Source of the DNA: Eremomyces bilateralis CBS 781.70
Lineage: Eukaryota; Ascomycota; Dothideomycetes; Eremomycetales; Eremomycetaceae
Reading direction: 5' to 3'
DNA length: 64,000 nucleotides
Assembly (NCBI RefSeq): GCF_010015585.1
Contig: NW_022985070.1
Coordinates: 62,001-126,000, forward strand
In this document: positions 11,176-20,481 of the stretch, piece after piece
Layout: each line of letters starts with the position of its first letter
Numbering within the stretch: position 1 is the stretch's first letter
The notes under the pieces: model-generated
The model's input: only the letters and a program-made list of their open reading frames with translations
What the model was told of the DNA's origin: nothing
Database searches by the model: none
Program-made: the position numbers and the translations under genes

Positions 11176-12780
11176 ATGCCTCGTGTGAATGAAGTCGCTA
11201 TACAGCTCGCTATACAGGCGTTTCATGATGAAAAATTCAATTCCCTAAACCAATGTGCGGATGAATACGGCATCAAGAGATCAACGCTTCGCTCCCGACT
11301 GAATGGCTCAATATCCCACCAGGATGGAGCCAAGAGGTTTCAAAAATTGTCTCCAGATCAGGAGAAATGGCTTGTCGAATGGATTATAGAAGAAGACGTC
11401 GCCGCCAGGGCTCCTTCGCACGCAAGAGTCCGTCAAATGGCGGAAGTAATCGCCAGAGAAAATGGAGATGACGCTCCTTGCGGCAACCATTGGACGGAGG
11501 GCTTTATACGACGAAATTCCCAGGTAAAAACTATGGTAGGACGATCGATCGAGGCCTCTCGCGTAAATTGCGCATCAAAAGAGGTTATCCAGGAGTTCTT
11601 TGAGACCTATCGACGCGTTTGTACGAAGTACAATATCAAAATCGCCAACCAATGGAACTTCGATGAACACGGCCTCTCCCTTGGATGCGGGACCAACGGA
11701 AGAGTAATCGCCCCTGCTCAGACTTCGTCCAAAGAACGTAAAAAAGGCCATACGTACGTCGAATCGCCAGAGGATCGCGAATGGGTCTCGGTTCTTGGGG
11801 CCATCTCCGCGGCCGGCCGCACAATCTCCCCCCTGATCATTTTCAAAGGAAAATCGGTCCAATCTTCGTGGTTTCCACCACAGGAGAAAGATATACCAAA
11901 TTGGCACTACATGAGCTCTGAAAACGCGTGGACTTCGAACGAAATCGGCCTCCAATGGATGGAAAAGAAGTTCTTGCCCGAGAGCAAGCCCCTAGACTTC
12001 CCCGCGGACGAATGGCGGCTTCTAGTGTGCGATGGACACGGTTCTCACGCTACAGTAGAGTTCATGAAGTTGGCCAAGGAAAACCGAGTATTTCTTTTGT
12101 TTCTGCCCGCTCATACGTCTCACCTCCTGCAACCCCTAGATGTTTCGGTGTTTTCGCCCCTGAAGTCAAAATACCGTAAAGAATTGAGTCAATTGTCATC
12201 TCTTGACGACTCAGCGCCTGTAAAGAAGCATAACTTTATATCTATATATCATAAATCACGAATACAAGCCTTGAATATACATAATATCCGTGCGGGATTC
12301 CGTGGCACCGGCATGGTTCCGTACAACCCCGAAAAAGTCCTGAACAGCACCCAATTGAACGAGAATCACGTAATACAGCATCCTGTAACACCTGAGCCTA
12401 CTTTTCCTACATTGTTTCATACACCAAAAGGGCCCCAAGACGTATATCTTCAAAAATACGATGGGATGGGGGGGAGGGATTTCCGGGGGTTTCAAGGGAA
12501 TGTTGCGAAGGCGTTTTCGGCGAAGAATACAGAAATCGCACAGCTGAAGGCGCAGATCCAGAGACTTCAGAATACAGTGACAGATCTAGGCGGTCCTATA
12601 GGGAAAAAGAGGAAAAGAGTTCAGCCCGATCTGAACGAAAGATCCGTTCAACTCGATCAGATCGTTCATGCGCAAAAGGCGGAAGAAAAGGCCACGAAAC
12701 GACGAATGAGCGCGGAGGAGACATCACGGAAATTACAGGAGGCTACTTTCGAGTCTATGTGCTTTGAATCCCAAATTTAG
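11176..12780 (+). CDS. Fot1/pogo transposase (DD35D)
   Basis: 534 aa, no intron. The N-terminal DNA-binding region has a psq-type helix-turn-helix (CADEYGIKRSTLRSRL, residues 27-42) followed by a CENP-B/Tc5-type HTH ending GNHWTEGFIRRN (about 103-114). The DDE_1 catalytic core has D163 (WNFDEHG), D286 (LVCDGHGSH) and D322 (LLQPLDVSVF). The last two are separated by 35 residues, the DD35D spacing of the pogo branch. The C-terminus has a Lys/Arg- and Glu-rich coiled-coil-like tail. All catalytic residues are present and there is no in-frame stop. It would cut and paste its own element; host function is not expected. Confidence 0.93.
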   Translation: MPRVNEVAIQLAIQAFHDEKFNSLNQCADEYGIKRSTLRSRLNGSISHQDGAKRFQKLSPDQEKWLVEWIIEEDVAARAPSHARVRQMAEVIARENGDDAPCGNHWTEGFIRRNSQVKTMVGRSIEASRVNCASKEVIQEFFETYRRVCTKYNIKIANQWNFDEHGLSLGCGTNGRVIAPAQTSSKERKKGHTYVESPEDREWVSVLGAISAAGRTISPLIIFKGKSVQSSWFPPQEKDIPNWHYMSSENAWTSNEIGLQWMEKKFLPESKPLDFPADEWRLLVCDGHGSHATVEFMKLAKENRVFLLFLPAHTSHLLQPLDVSVFSPLKSKYRKELSQLSSLDDSAPVKKHNFISIYHKSRIQALNIHNIRAGFRGTGMVPYNPEKVLNSTQLNENHVIQHPVTPEPTFPTLFHTPKGPQDVYLQKYDGMGGRDFRGFQGNVAKAFSAKNTEIAQLKAQIQRLQNTVTDLGGPIGKKRKRVQPDLNERSVQLDQIVHAQKAEEKATKRRMSAEETSRKLQEATFESMCFESQI

Positions 12781-12853
12781 CTATACAAAAATAAATGATG
12801 GGCGTTGAATTACGCAAAATCTGTCTTATACTGTGTGGTGTTGAAGTTTTGAG

Positions 12854-12882
12854 GGGGTGCACGAAAACGGTGGTCGCTGACT
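12854..12882 (-). repeat. Right terminal inverted repeat of the Fot1-like element
   Basis: Reverse complement begins AGTCAGCGACC and matches the left TIR except at two positions. It is followed directly by TA. Confidence 0.88.
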
Positions 12883-13367
12883 TACTGGGATTATAAATCA
12901 GTTCCAAATCCTGAGAATTGCTCGGACCGAATCGCTCCCCGACCCGGGGCAGGAATTGTCAGCACGCCCGTCCACCGCGAAGCGTTTAAACGCGCGCTGC
13001 CTAAACTCGTCTGGGCGAATACGTGGTTCCCTGTCGTCGTGAGGGCTTATCATTGGGTATATTTGGATATTAGGAAGTCTTATCCCAGTGAAGGTCCCAG
13101 AAAAAATGGTGGTGTACGGTCTGCATTTGGAGATTCGTGATTTCTAAGACGTGGAATGCCACTGCGAAAATCTCTCCATGTCTATGCTTTAGAGATGGTT
13201 GAATAGGGTAGAGATATGTGGCGTGCCATTGCAGAATGGAGTATATAAGTACGACGCCTTCACGCTTCTGGTAGTATCAGAGCATCCCAAGACAATTCGA
13301 CCATACCACTAAAAATCCATCATATCGAACCCCCAAATCCAGCCTTTGTTTCACTTCGACAGCCAAA
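12883..13367 (+). promoter_or_regulatory. FMN reductase promoter with TATA box
   Basis: A TATA-like gtatataagt lies at 13241-13250, about 120 bp before the ATG at 13368. Two related direct repeats (ggaatgccactgc near 13153 and ggcgtgccattgc near 13220) precede it and could be operator-like. The upstream part is the right flank of the transposon. Confidence 0.5.
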
Positions 13368-13988
13368 ATGAGCGAAACCAACCCTCAACCATTGAAGGTC
13401 GCCATCATCATCGGCAGCATCCGCGGCCACCGAGTCAGCCCTAAAGTGGCCGAGATTGTAAAGAACCATATCGACGAGCAAGCCACCGCGTCTAACATCG
13501 CCCTGACCCTCGTCGACATCAAGGCCTTCAACCTCCCCGTTCTCGACGAAGACCTGGCGCCCGCGATGATCAAAGCCGGCGAGCACAAACACGCGCACTC
13601 GCGAGCATGGAGCGCGGAAATCGCAAAGTACGACGGCTATATCTGGGTGGTCCCGGAGTACAACAGCTCGGTGTCCGGCGCGGCGAAGAATGCGATAGAT
13701 TATCTGTACAACGAGTGGACTGGGAAAGGCGCGGTGGTGGTGAGCTATGGCATCTTTGGGGGGTTGAAGGCGGGGGAGCACTTGAGTCAGAGCCTGCAGA
13801 TCATGAAATTGAAGGTCGCGGAAACAAGGCCGGCGTTGGCGTATCATGGGAATGTCGGGCCGGATCTCACGACCGGGATGACCACGGGAGAAGTGGCTGA
13901 GGCGACGAGAAACGACTGGGAAGGAGAGAAAGTGAAAGGGGAGGTGGTGAAGGCATTTGGGGAACTGGTGGGACTGATCAAGGTATAA
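13368..13988 (+). CDS. NADPH-dependent FMN reductase family protein
   Basis: Intronless, 206 aa, typical of the family. Flavodoxin-like fold: the first strand and phosphate-binding loop read VAIIIGSIRGHRVSPKVAE. The flavin-ring loop is PEYNSSVSGAAKNAIDYL, and YGIFGGLKAGEHLSQ follows. These enzymes use NADPH to reduce FMN or quinones/azo compounds and act in the cytosol. A clear TATA box and repeated upstream element suggest regulated, possibly strong expression; that is inference. The insertion of a transposon about 490 bp upstream could influence its promoter. Confidence 0.88.
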   Translation: MSETNPQPLKVAIIIGSIRGHRVSPKVAEIVKNHIDEQATASNIALTLVDIKAFNLPVLDEDLAPAMIKAGEHKHAHSRAWSAEIAKYDGYIWVVPEYNSSVSGAAKNAIDYLYNEWTGKGAVVVSYGIFGGLKAGEHLSQSLQIMKLKVAETRPALAYHGNVGPDLTTGMTTGEVAEATRNDWEGEKVKGEVVKAFGELVGLIKV

Positions 13989-14311
13989 ACAATCAACACG
14001 GGCGATTAACACGGAGAGCATGGGTTTTAGCTTAAACTGAATGGAGCTTAGATTGAAAATACAAAGGGTTTCCCCCTCCCTGACCCCCCGCCAAGGAGGC
14101 TCTTGTCTCCGCCAAGCGTAAACACTCCCCGCCGTTCAAGACGCTATGGATTGTAAATGACTGTCGTCGAGTTGGAGCGAGTGAACAAACATACCAACTT
14201 CTCCCGACCACGGGGTGGGCCCACCGACCCCTACTGTGGGCTGGAACTGGGGACGATCCAGACCCTTGATCACATTAGCCGGGCATCATCACTTTCTCGG
14301 CACGATTAGAC
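13989..14311. other. Convergent 3' spacer, no gene seen
   Basis: About 320 bases between two genes transcribed toward each other; should contain both terminators/poly(A) sites. Confidence 0.45.
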
Positions 14312-15397
14312 TTACGGGTTGAGGCCGGTGGTCACCTGCGGCGGGTTCAGCTGTTCCTCAGTCGGGAAGATCCGCCCCCACTTTTGCCAGCGGGGCTCGA
14401 GGACGGCGATCGTGATGGTGAGGGCGACCAACACGAACGCGACGAATAGCATCCCCCACCTTTTCTCGCGGTAGGCGGGGTCAAAGAAGAAGGTGTTGAA
14501 GAGGCCTTTGAAGCTCTTCAATGAACTCGCCTGGGACTCCAGGTCTTCGGTCGACGGCGGAGACGGCTTGGTTGGTTGGGCCGTTTGTGGCGGAGGAGAG
14601 GGTGGTGGAGTTATCATTGGCAGCGGCAGCTTCAGGGGTGGAGGAAGTTGTTGTGGTGCAGGCGTGGCGTTCAATGCATTGACGAGATCAGGTGGAATGA
14701 CCCAGAAGGATTCGGCAGTGGAAGTGACGCGACCAGGTTTGATTGGAGGTGCGATTTTTACAATTGGTTTATTGCGAGTGATAGGAGTAGGTACAGAATC
14801 GATGGTCTCAGTTTGCTTCTCGGAAGTGATAGAGGTAGCTGCAGGATCAATGGCCCCAGTTTGGTTCTCGGGAGTGGTAGAAGTAATTGCGGTATTCGCG
14901 GGATCAGTGGTTCCGCTTCGCTGCACAGTGGTAGTGGGATCGGCTGCTTTAGTCGGCTGCGCAGTGAGAGCCGCATCGGCGTCCTCAGTTCGCTGGACAA
15001 TGGAAGCGGCACTGGCGCTCACAGTTCGCTGCGCCGCCGCAGAATCAGGGGCATAGCTCGACCTCATATCCATAACTTTATCAGTGGCGACAGTTGCCGC
15101 ATCGGATTCAGAGTCCCAGAATCCCGGCGGAGCAGGAGCAGCACTGATAGCCACAGTTTGTTGGACGGGAGGGCCCGCATCGGCCACCCCAGGATCAGGG
15201 GCAGGTCCGTCCGTGACAGTGACATCAGTGGTGACGATCGCCGTATCGGCAATGTTTTCAGCAGCAGGTAGATCTTCTATTATCATTTTTAGCGCTGTTA
15301 ACTATGTGACTAGATGAGTGTTTGTTGTGAACTAACCTTCATCCACCTGATCATAGTATGACCCGATACCAAGGCGCGAGAAGGTAATAGAGTTCAT
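14312..15397 (-). CDS. Low-complexity protein with C-terminal membrane anchor, unknown
   Basis: Likely exons 15397..15337 and 15294..14312 with a 42-nt intron (GTTAGT...AACAG), giving VDE|ALKMIIEDLP; 347 aa. Without the first exon it would start at MIIEDLP (15286). The N-terminal three quarters are Thr/Ala/Pro/Asp-rich with an imperfect repeated pattern (TDPANTAITS, IDPAATSITS, IDSVPTPITR). A single transmembrane helix (MLFVAFVLVALTITIAVLE) lies near the C-terminus, flanked by YREKRWG before and RWQKWG after, with a short tail. No domain is recognised. A tail-anchored or single-pass membrane protein with a disordered cytosolic part fits; the compartment is unknown. Confidence 0.65.
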
Positions 15398-15701
15398 GAT
15401 GGCTCTGAGAGAAAATACGATTTCTGAACTTTGGATTTGAAACTATTAGATTGTAAAACAATGACAGTGTGTGTGCGAGAGGTAAAAATAAGAGTGATTG
15501 ATCAAGAGAAGCAGTGAGAAGGATGTTTTGTGCAAGACGGAAACTAGACTGATCGATGGGAGACGCGCTAAGGCGCTAATCCAAAACCCAATACTGTAAC
15601 ACATCACCACATAACTGAATAGACAAACAGGAAGCAATGCTACTAGCGTGAGGGGGCATTAAAGCAGAAGGGCTGTCTACTGGATGCTATGATGACCAGC
15701 A
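15398..15701. other. Short intergenic spacer
   Basis: About 300 bases with the promoter of the anchored protein and the 3' end of the DUF2458 gene. No coding signal. Confidence 0.4.
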
Positions 15702-16647
15702 TTAAGCCTTCAAATCCCCAAACATATCTTCAAGGTGCTTGATCATTTTCTCCTGCAAAGGACTTGGGCCATCTCTGTTCCCCGAGAAGAATGGCACACC
15801 CAGTCGCTCCAGTCTGACGGAGAAGGCACTGTACATATCCTGGGATGCCTTGTACACCTTTTTATCGTACTGCCTTAATTCCACTTCTTTTTCCTGGGGA
15901 TTCTGACCTTGGTTAATGGAGATCTTCCTGTGAGCTGGACATCACCTACCATCGGTGCAGACGGCGCTATTGAGCCACCAATAGAACGGCTATTCTATAT
16001 TAGATATGTAGATATGCATCTATCTGGTAGAGGCTTACAAAATTGCGTCTAGTTTCGTCGTGTTCTCATCCCTCGACGCTTGCTTGGCCAAGAGTGCCTC
16101 GCGTCCGTTAAACCTGGTGTCAGGTCAGCACTATATATGTACATTGATGGAGATGGATACACACCATTCAACTTCATGTGTTTGCTGATCCGCCATTAAC
16201 TTGGTTGTGTCAGTGCTATCCTTGACGTACAAGAGCCAGAACATATACCTGCTTAACGGTTCGTTCAAACTCGGGGTTTAATGCAGCAAGCCGACTAACA
16301 TGACGTAGACCTGGTCCCCATTCTGTAATAGAAGATGCATCACCCAAGATTTGTGATTCCCGCTGACTGGACGAGTGACCCGGCTCATAAGGCCTGCAAT
16401 TGCTGGAAACGTTTGTATGCGAAGGAACACGCGCAGCTTGGGAGCTTTCTGGCTGATTGAAAGACTGTGAAGGATATTGTTGCTGAAAGGAAGAAATACT
16501 TGGAGCAGAAAGAGAGTGGGATCCGTTTGCGGACGTGTTCAGCGAGGTACCATATGGCGGCGCGGTTTGCGATGGCTGGGGATCGGGTTGATAGGCGGCA
16601 AGGTCACGGAGAATCTGGGCCAGATCGGGCGTGTTTGGATTGCTCAT
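15702..16647 (-). CDS. DUF2458 family protein
   Basis: Five exons: 16647..16249, 16199..16165, 16113..16039, 15989..15950, 15902..15702 (introns 49, 51, 48, 47 nt). All phases agree and give 249 aa. The N-terminal half is Ser/Gln/Pro-rich and probably disordered. The C-terminal half is charged and helical: LAALNPEFERTVKQ|LMADQQTHEVEW, FNGREALLAKQASRDENTTKLDAI, RSIGGSIAPSAPM, then QEKEVELRQYDKKVYKASQDM and a conserved end (RLERLGVPFF). This pattern matches the fungal DUF2458 family as I remember it; its function is unknown. Only the first and last exons show as open frames. Confidence 0.75.
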
Positions 16648-16994
16648 GGTGTGCTACCATCTCAGACAAATATCCCAGTCATGTAACTAGAGTATCTAGG
16701 ACCTAGGTAATCAATTACAGTGGCAGATGGTGTACGGATCAATTCGATATTTCATCATTGTCTGGCATTACCACTCACTCTCCATTGATTCGATGGAGGT
16801 TGAGCAGCACGTGACGTGCAGGGATATCAAGCCTTTAGCGGGATCAAACCACCCGGAGTATTACCGCAATTCAACCGACGATGATTGGCCCAGAGCTTCA
16901 TCTCAGAAACTTTCCACCCTCCATCGTCGGCGTCCCTAGATCACGCGATGATACCGCGTCTCCAAAGGACGAAGTCGGTTCGTATCTTGCAGCA
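16648..16994. promoter_or_regulatory. Divergent promoter (DUF2458 / COX-assembly gene)
   Basis: About 350 bases between two divergent gene starts; both promoters must lie here. No specific site is clear. Confidence 0.4.
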
Positions 16995-17785
16995 ATGCCG
17001 CGGTCAGTAACAGACGCCACGCGATTCACCCCCACCACCCCGTTTGCCGAGTCCAAGACGACCCTCCGGAACACCACCATCGACTTCGGCGGTCCCGCTC
17101 CGCCGAATGAGTCTCCCAAGGAGAAGGTCGTGCGGTTGAGGGAGGCGGCGAGGAGGGCGAAGCTTGCGAAGGAGTCGACGTTCGATCGGGTTGTGACGAG
17201 GGGGCGCGTCGTTGCGGATTTTGCTCATCGAGCCACGACGTGGAGTCTGATTGGCTTAACATGTAACGCGGCATCATCGGTATTCTGATCGACTCCATGC
17301 TAATTGACGAATTAGGTATTGCTTCGGTGGTTACGGTTGCTGCCTTGGTCAATCTAGCGTACTTCAATCGAACGAAGAAGGCGGAATGGCTGGCGAAGCA
17401 GAATGCGAAGCGGGCGAAGGAATTGGGACTGGCATATGAGGCAGAGGCACAAGGCGCGGCTACGAGCGATCATATACTGTTGATCAGTCAAGAGAGGGCA
17501 AAAGCGGAAGCGGAGCGAGACCTTCAAGCACGGAAAGGCCTCCTTGGCCAGGCAAAAGAATCTCTTTTCGGTGGGCTAGCGAAGGAAGAATCACCGTCAC
17601 AGTCTCAGACACCGATACAAGATGCGGTGTCACACCTACCCAGCATACGAGAAGAGAAGTCGGCGAACCAGGCTTCACTAGCCCCGTCGCAGTCCCCGGG
17701 ACCTCTTGACCAACTGGCCGCGAACACAGCGACCGACCTCTCCAAAACTTCGAAGACCTGGTACCAACGGATCACGCGGCAATGA
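16995..17785 (+). CDS. Probable mitochondrial cytochrome c oxidase assembly protein (COX14-like)
   Basis: Exons 16995..17262 and 17316..17785 (53-nt intron, GTAACG...TTAG); 245 aa. The start was chosen at MPRSVTDATRF because relatives begin this way; an upstream in-frame ATG at 16881 would add 38 unrelated residues. The conserved core is SPKEKVVRLREAARRAKLAKES, TFDRVVTRGRVVADFAHRATTWSLIGL, then one hydrophobic segment (ASVVTVAALVNLAYFN) and a basic WLAKQNAKR stretch. A charged, disordered tail of ~130 residues follows. The pattern resembles fungal proteins annotated as 'cytochrome oxidase c assembly' and located in the inner mitochondrial membrane. The assignment is from memory of the family, not a search. 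Confidence 0.65.
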
Positions 17786-17937
17786 GCACCTCCATAACTG
17801 TATCTGTACATGTTCGATCAAGGCACCACTCGGGACTAGCAAGGGCGGATAGCATTGCGCACGGCGTTTGGGGTTGGAAAATCTACTGGGACCGAGGAGA
17901 TAGAGGGACTTCAGTTGGCGCCGACGTGTAACATATA

Positions 17938-18557
17938 TCATTGATCGCTCCGGCTAGATACTGGAATGTAATTACGCCTCTCCCGTGCAGTCTGTTGATG
18001 TTAGCGTATGATGGAGAGTCTGGAGAAGTTGACGTACCTCCGTCCATTTGTCGACCCATGGCCGCACTGCCGCATATCCCAGAAGCCCAACCGTCACAAT
18101 GATAAACAGTAAGACCACCGCCTGGTCCTTGGCCGAGTCTCGTTCTATGCCGCTGGTCAGCCCGATCTACGCATGTCGAAACTGAACATACGGAAACATG
18201 TCGTGACGACATCATCCTCCGTCGCGTCCTTGCATATCGGTAGATTATAATCCAGGCAGAACTTCTTGTTGCAGCTCGAGCATGTCCCCGACCCTTTCTT
18301 CGGGTCGCGAGCGAGAGAAAGCGGACCGGATCGAGCGGTGGTGGAGGGCTTCGAGCCGTCGAGAGCGATGATTGTGCTATTCGAGAAGCATGTGCATTTA
18401 CAGAAGGATGTGGCGGCTATTAAGACGGTTAGCGATAATCCTATGTCGAAGGCGTAGTGTACTTACAAGCTGCGTCAACTATGGTGCAAAGGCTGAGGAG
18501 GACTGCGATGCAGCAGAGGATAACCGCGAAGTTGAGGCGGGGATACTTCCTCGCCAT
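17938..18557 (-). CDS. Small Cys-rich two-pass membrane protein, conserved fungal, unknown
   Basis: Four exons that leave no long open frame: 18557..18467, 18416..18192, 18144..18038, 17991..17938 (introns 50, 47, 46 nt, all GT-AG with consistent phases). The 158-aa product begins MARKYPRLNF with a signal peptide or first membrane helix (AVILCCIAVLLSLCTIVDAA). A Cys-rich luminal part follows: FCKCTCFSNSTII near residues 35-47, then CSSCNKKFCLDYNLPIC and TTCFQRDS. A second hydrophobic helix (AVVLLFIIVTVGLLGYAA) and a short basic tail close it. At least nine Cys in the soluble part suggest disulfides or metal binding. No Pfam-type domain is known to me and the function is unassigned. Confidence 0.8.
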
Positions 18558-19249
18558 GATACCTAGGCGCACACTGGAAACAGATAAGTGTGTCCTCTCA
18601 TTTATGCATCGTTTCGTGTCTTGAAGTGTGGAGGTTATTGCCGCAGCTTAAGCTGATATCGAGACTCGAGAGCATATCGATGATACAATACGCAACGCAG
18701 ACCAGACCTGGACGCGTAGTTAAGGCATCAAGGCATCAACATTTGCACTTCGCTATCAGTTTTGACCAGGGAAGATATTGTTTAGATATTGGGTGATTGG
18801 GTACGATTATATCTCATATTATACCAAATTCACCTAGATCCATATTCTACGAGATCCATATTCTACGAGATAAAATATGGCTTCTCTTCTATTATTAACG
18901 AGCATGATCGACCCAGGAAAGCATAGCTGGTACCTGTGGACGTTTCAACTGTCCCTATTCATGCAACTGTCCAAAAACATGTAGGCGGTAGAAATGCTGA
19001 AGAACAGCACTCCTACTAGCTTGCCATGAATAGAGAGGTTTGCAAGATGTGGTCTAATATATTGAAGGCTTTTACCCCCTTCTTCATTCAATGCTGCCTC
19101 TCAAAGCTAAGAGCAGCGATGAGCCATCCTCTCCAGCACGTCGCCATGTCCAACCCCGTGTCGAGAAAATCGGCAGGTTTATCCTAGCTCTTGCTCTCCA
19201 GGTAGTGCACTATCCAAGTTCCAGGCGACCTCCGTAGGTAGCCTTGATA
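18558..19249. other. Intergenic with a short tandem duplication
   Basis: About 690 bases. A 16-bp unit (agatccatattctacg) is repeated twice in direct orientation near 18836-18867. Otherwise A/T-rich with no gene. Confidence 0.5.
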
Positions 19250-20094
19250 TTACTCCTTATTCCCACCTACAAGAACCTGTACGGCTATGAAGGCAAGGAG
19301 CAGCCACCAATACCTATATCAACTTCGTTAGTCTCTGGCACAGAATATGTAAATCACTCGATAGGGAGAACTTACTTCTGCAAGAATGTCTTCTCCTCCG
19401 GCCCCTCCGCGCCTTCAACTCTCCCATCAGGATTCAAAGTCACCGGCGCATTCAACACAGGTTCCGCCCCTGGATTGGGTCCTTTTATCTCTACCACCAC
19501 CTGCGCCGGCTCCTCTTCCACTGTCACGGGCAATTTCTCCCCCGGCTTCAGTTTCCCTTCCTTCCTCAGCCTGGTCCTTTCTTTCCGCGCCTTCTCTTTG
19601 GCCTCGGTCTTCGCCCGTGCCGCCTCCCGTTCCAGTCGCTTCTGGCTCTTCGGCTTCGAAGGTCCCGTCGGCTTCTTCTTTTTCTTCTCCGGCGCGGAGA
19701 TAGTCGCGCTGTGGAGTTCGGTGCGCCAGAGCTCGCCGTGCTCGTCGACGTGCAGCACAATTCGCTGGCGTTGACCGGGGGCGAAGATGACGCTGGAGGC
19801 TAGGGAGGAGGAGAAATGCTTGGTGCGGTCGAAGTGGCCGATGCGGAAGAGCGACGCATCCTCGCTCCGTACATCATCCGTAGGGGCAATGGGCGAAGTG
19901 AAGGATTTTATCTCCGCCTTGTGCTGTGGAGCGACATCTTCGCCTGAAGGCGTTTGTGCTGTGGAGTATACAACGGTTGCAAAGGGCGTCGGAGTGGGAG
20001 CAGATGTCGGCCAGGCATGGAGGGTTACGGTCTGACTGGAGGCAGCGGAGACGGTGGAGACGAGAGCGGAAAGGAAGAGGGCGGCGAGGCGCAT
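19250..20094 (-). CDS. EMC10: ER membrane protein complex subunit 10 homologue
   Basis: Exons 20094..19376 and 19313..19250 (62-nt intron, GTAAGT...ATATAG); 260 aa. The start is the ATG at 20094 (MRLAALFLSALVSTVSA, signal peptide). The luminal domain includes HFDRTKHFSSSLASSVIFAPG and RIVLHVDEHGELWRTEL, which match the EMC10 beta-sandwich. A long Lys/Arg/Glu-rich linker follows. Exon 2 supplies TFLQK|YWWLLLAFIAVQVL and a short tail, closely like the FxxKYW plus single helix that ends EMC10 proteins. EMC10 is an accessory luminal subunit of the complex that inserts tail-anchored and multipass proteins into the ER membrane. Splicing is essential to see the anchor. Confidence 0.8.
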
Positions 20095-20481
20095 GTTGGG
20101 CGCCAATGGATCGCGTCCAGCTATTCCATCAAGCGACGGTGGGATTCCTGTGGAAAGTACTAGGACGTGACAGCGACAAAGTGATAAAGTGTCCTATGTT
20201 GATAAACTTAAGGAATCGTAGTGATCTGGTGCGGTTGATCCGCAGCTTGTGGAGCTGCCCCAATCCAGCCAATGGCAACGCAGCATCATTGGAAATATCA
20301 CATTTCAGGCCTTCACGGTTACAAACGCAATCACTTCTGAAATCCCATTTCTTAAATCGGATGCTATTCATTCATAGTACTTTGCACTACGACACCATAG
20401 TATATTGCAAAAAAGTGTGTTGTCATAGGGTACGAGACATCAACAGAGCAGCCCACGCTGTGCATACTACCTCTATCCACG
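20095..20481. promoter_or_regulatory. Bidirectional promoter (EMC10 / ARM-repeat gene)
   Basis: A 387-bp gap separates two divergent start codons, so both promoters lie here and the genes may be co-expressed. No single motif is decisive. Confidence 0.5.

Larger units (their letters stand above)
11054..12882 (+). mobile_element. Fot1/pogo-type DNA transposon, apparently complete
   Basis: A 1,829-bp element bounded by 29-bp terminal inverted repeats (11054..11082 and 12854..12882) that differ at two positions and begin AGTCA, as in Fusarium Fot1. The motif gttttcgtgcaccc occurs twice in tandem at the left end but once at the right. Fot1/pogo elements duplicate a TA target. The right flank is TA (12883-12884) while the left flank is CA (11052-11053), so one flank has changed or the ends are off by a little. 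The single gene inside is uninterrupted. Intact TIRs plus an intact frame point to recent activity. Confidence 0.9.
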
